A stretch of 6,677 bases of DNA from Eubacteriales bacterium (lineage in GTDB: Bacteria; Bacillota; Clostridia; Christensenellales; CAG-138). Made by a program: the position numbers and the translations under genes. The notes under the pieces were generated by a model. That model did no database searches and was not told the DNA's origin. It was given only the letters and a program-made list of their open reading frames with translations. The stretch lies in contig JAQVRG010000087.1 in the NCBI GenBank assembly GCA_028701165.1, positions 1-6,677 on the forward strand. Direction: 5' to 3'. Shown one piece after another: positions 4,867-6,677 of this stretch; position 1 is the stretch's first letter, and every line of letters begins with the position of its first letter.

Positions 4867-6677
4867 ATGCTTTCAACCAAACGCTTTCTATCCATTCTGC
4901 TCGCTTTGCTGCTGCTGTTTTGCGCGGCGCCCTTTTCGGCGCGGGCGAAAAGCTATCAGGACGCGCACCCGGGAACGAGCGTTGATTCGGACGGGTTTCT
5001 TTCTTCGTTGGAATGCGAGCAGTTTACGCTCTCTACGGACAGAAACAGCTACGCAAACAGCAGGTGGCATTTGGGGCAACGCTATTATCTAAGCGCGCCG
5101 TATCTCAATAAGCTTCTTTATATCGGCAACTACGCGGAGCAATGCGGCGCGATACGGTATACCGAAACCGCGTCTGAAGGCTCCTGCTTCGGCATGGCCG
5201 CCACCATGGCGCTCAACCGCATGACAAAAACCGGGAAAATCCCCGAAGCATTGCGCCTCTATATCGATGAATTCTACGAGGACGCGGAAAACTATATCGA
5301 CCTGCCCATCCCTGCCAATGTAGAGATTGTACGCGACCTCATCAACTATTATCAGGTTGCCCAATATATCGACGTGGTGTGGGATAACACCATTTCGGCA
5401 GAGAGAAGCGCAAGCGGGTTTGATAGACGCGAGCTTGCCGACGTTGTAAACGCCGTAAAGGAGGATATCGACGCGGACAGACCCTGCATCTTCAGCATTA
5501 GATCCATGTATAGCGGCCACGCCATACAATGCGTGGATTATTACGAATACAGCGACGCCGGCGGCTCGTATATCCTATTGAAGCTCTACGACGGCAACCG
5601 GGGCGGCGAGGGCGATACGCCGACGGATTGGTTTTCCTGGATATGGCTCGAAAGGCTTAGCGACGACGCCTACGCGCCCGTGGAGCAAGACGCCGGCGAG
5701 CAGATATTCTACCACCAATTTGACGGCGACAGCTATCCGCTTAACGCCATACGCTATCGCGACGTCGTGGAGATGAATAAGACGCTCAACATCCACAACC
5801 CCAAGAAAAAGACGTTTACCGCCACCAACGCGTTTTTGACCATCCGGGATATTAACAACAGCTTTTCGCAGTACGCCATCAAGCCCGTGAAATCGTTTAC
5901 CGGCAGTGACTTGTTTGGCGGCGCCGCCTACGCTTCGCATTACGGCGTATTCGCGACCTTTGAAAACCAGCAGCTCCCGCAGCCCGTGGACGCGACGAAC
6001 GTCAGCCTCCTGTTCCCCTATATGAACGAGGACGAGCTGCAATACGAGGCGATGGGGTATACGCCGCTCTTTACGCCGACCGACGTGCGCGTAAGCCTGC
6101 TGCCCTCCGGTGCGGAGGGGACGTTTACGGCGTTTGACGTGGTATGCTCCAGCGGCAAGATGAACGTGAGCATGAGCAAAACGGCGGACGCGAGCGGCGC
6201 GGGACAATACGCCGACGTTGCAGGCGACGCGCTGCGGCTTGCGCGCTTCCAGCCCGACGGGACGCTTCGGTATTTGAAGGCTGCGGAGGGACAAGAAGCC
6301 ACGGACGTTTCGCTCTACTTTGGCGCAAAGGATATGAGCGGCACGCTCGACATGCTCAAGCTCAATATGGATCGTCTTGGTTTTCTCAAGCTCTACAGCG
6401 GCGCGGACAGCCCCGCCTATGACGGAAGCGTCGTGCTGCACGCGGACAGCCTGACAAGCGCCATGGATTTTACCTTCTATAAAGGGGTCAGCATTTCGGA
6501 CACCATACCCTTCCGTGCGGCGACGGCGAACGAAACATGGATCAAGATCAAGGCGCAGCCCGCGGGTGATAAGGTCAACGTTACCGTCTGGACGGACAGC
6601 GATCCCGCAAGCGACGGCGTGCCGCTGCCCGACGGTACCAACGGCGCGCCGGTATCCAAACCTCCCGTGTTCACAAC
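4867..6677 (+). CDS. Secreted papain-like cysteine peptidase, partial (3' end outside window)
   Basis: This reading frame is open from ATG 4867 to the window edge, at least 603 residues. SD GAGGTG (4855-4860) lies 6 bases upstream of the ATG. A signal peptide covers residues 1-27 (basic KR, a Leu-rich core, cleavage after SARA). Residues 105-112 (EGSCFGMA) give a nucleophile-like Cys107, SGHAIQC (216-222) gives His218, and LYDGNRG (240-246) gives Asn244: the Cys, His, Asn order of clan CA (papain-like) peptidases. The spacing, with 110 residues between Cys and His, is compatible with a papain fold. Residues from about 280 on are not recognised. They look beta-rich and end in a Gly/Pro/Asp linker (580-600) that suggests further domains or a wall anchor to follow. 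The protein probably acts outside the cell or at the cell surface on proteins or peptides. Activity is inferred from motifs; an inactive or transpeptidase-like relative is possible. Confidence 0.82.
   Translation, partial: MLSTKRFLSILLALLLLFCAAPFSARAKSYQDAHPGTSVDSDGFLSSLECEQFTLSTDRNSYANSRWHLGQRYYLSAPYLNKLLYIGNYAEQCGAIRYTETASEGSCFGMAATMALNRMTKTGKIPEALRLYIDEFYEDAENYIDLPIPANVEIVRDLINYYQVAQYIDVVWDNTISAERSASGFDRRELADVVNAVKEDIDADRPCIFSIRSMYSGHAIQCVDYYEYSDAGGSYILLKLYDGNRGGEGDTPTDWFSWIWLERLSDDAYAPVEQDAGEQIFYHQFDGDSYPLNAIRYRDVVEMNKTLNIHNPKKKTFTATNAFLTIRDINNSFSQYAIKPVKSFTGSDLFGGAAYASHYGVFATFENQQLPQPVDATNVSLLFPYMNEDELQYEAMGYTPLFTPTDVRVSLLPSGAEGTFTAFDVVCSSGKMNVSMSKTADASGAGQYADVAGDALRLARFQPDGTLRYLKAAEGQEATDVSLYFGAKDMSGTLDMLKLNMDRLGFLKLYSGADSPAYDGSVVLHADSLTSAMDFTFYKGVSISDTIPFRAATANETWIKIKAQPAGDKVNVTVWTDSDPASDGVPLPDGTNGAPVSKPPVFT

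Noticed and set aside
5575..6441. Minus-strand reading frame (288 codons) opposite the secreted peptidase
   Set aside because: The plus-strand frame has a promoter, ribosome binding site, signal peptide and catalytic motifs. The antisense translation is Val/Arg-rich with no recognisable family.
1..6677. CRISPR arrays, insertion sequences, tRNA or rRNA genes
   Set aside because: No regularly spaced repeats, terminal inverted repeats with transposase, cloverleaf or rRNA motifs were seen.

Overview
The window looks like a chromosomal stretch from a fairly GC-rich, anaerobic Firmicute (Clostridia-like). This is inferred from strong AGGAGG-type ribosome binding sites, sigma-A-type promoters with 17-bp spacers, a lysine (L-box) riboswitch ending in an intrinsic terminator, a diderm-independent lipoprotein transporter subunit, and high G/C at third codon positions. 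No species can be named from the sequence alone.

Left part (1-1283), read on the minus strand: a promoter (about 1206-1234), a complete lysine riboswitch aptamer (1023-1185) and its terminator (941-972) control an extracellular amino-acid-binding lipoprotein (9-881). The riboswitch gives the binding protein a specific predicted ligand, lysine. The permease and ATPase genes would be expected just beyond the left edge. Two abutting 23-bp direct repeats (1238-1283) sit directly upstream of the promoter.

Middle part (1381-4165), plus strand: a promoter (1381-1409) drives a two-gene unit with a 4-bp ATGA overlap. It encodes a MoxR/CbbQ/NorQ-type AAA+ ATPase and a 572-residue protein with a C-terminal von Willebrand A domain of the NorD/CobT type. 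Such pairs act as metal-insertion or remodelling chaperones elsewhere; no client is visible here. The strongest ribosome binding site in the leader serves an out-of-frame 32-codon reading frame, so the ATPase start is uncertain.

Convergent block (about 4170-4741), minus strand: an intact HipB-like XRE regulator with its own promoter and palindromic operator-like sites, overlapping by ATGA the first ~57 codons of a hipA-like toxin gene. That gene is broken by a frameshift and a stop, and ends at the 3' end of the VWA gene. This is a decayed type II toxin-antitoxin module that kept only its antitoxin/regulator.

Right part (4779-6677), plus strand: a near-consensus promoter, a hairpin at the predicted transcript start, and a secreted protein with a signal peptide and a papain-like Cys-His-Asn set. 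It stays open to the window edge (at least 603 residues).
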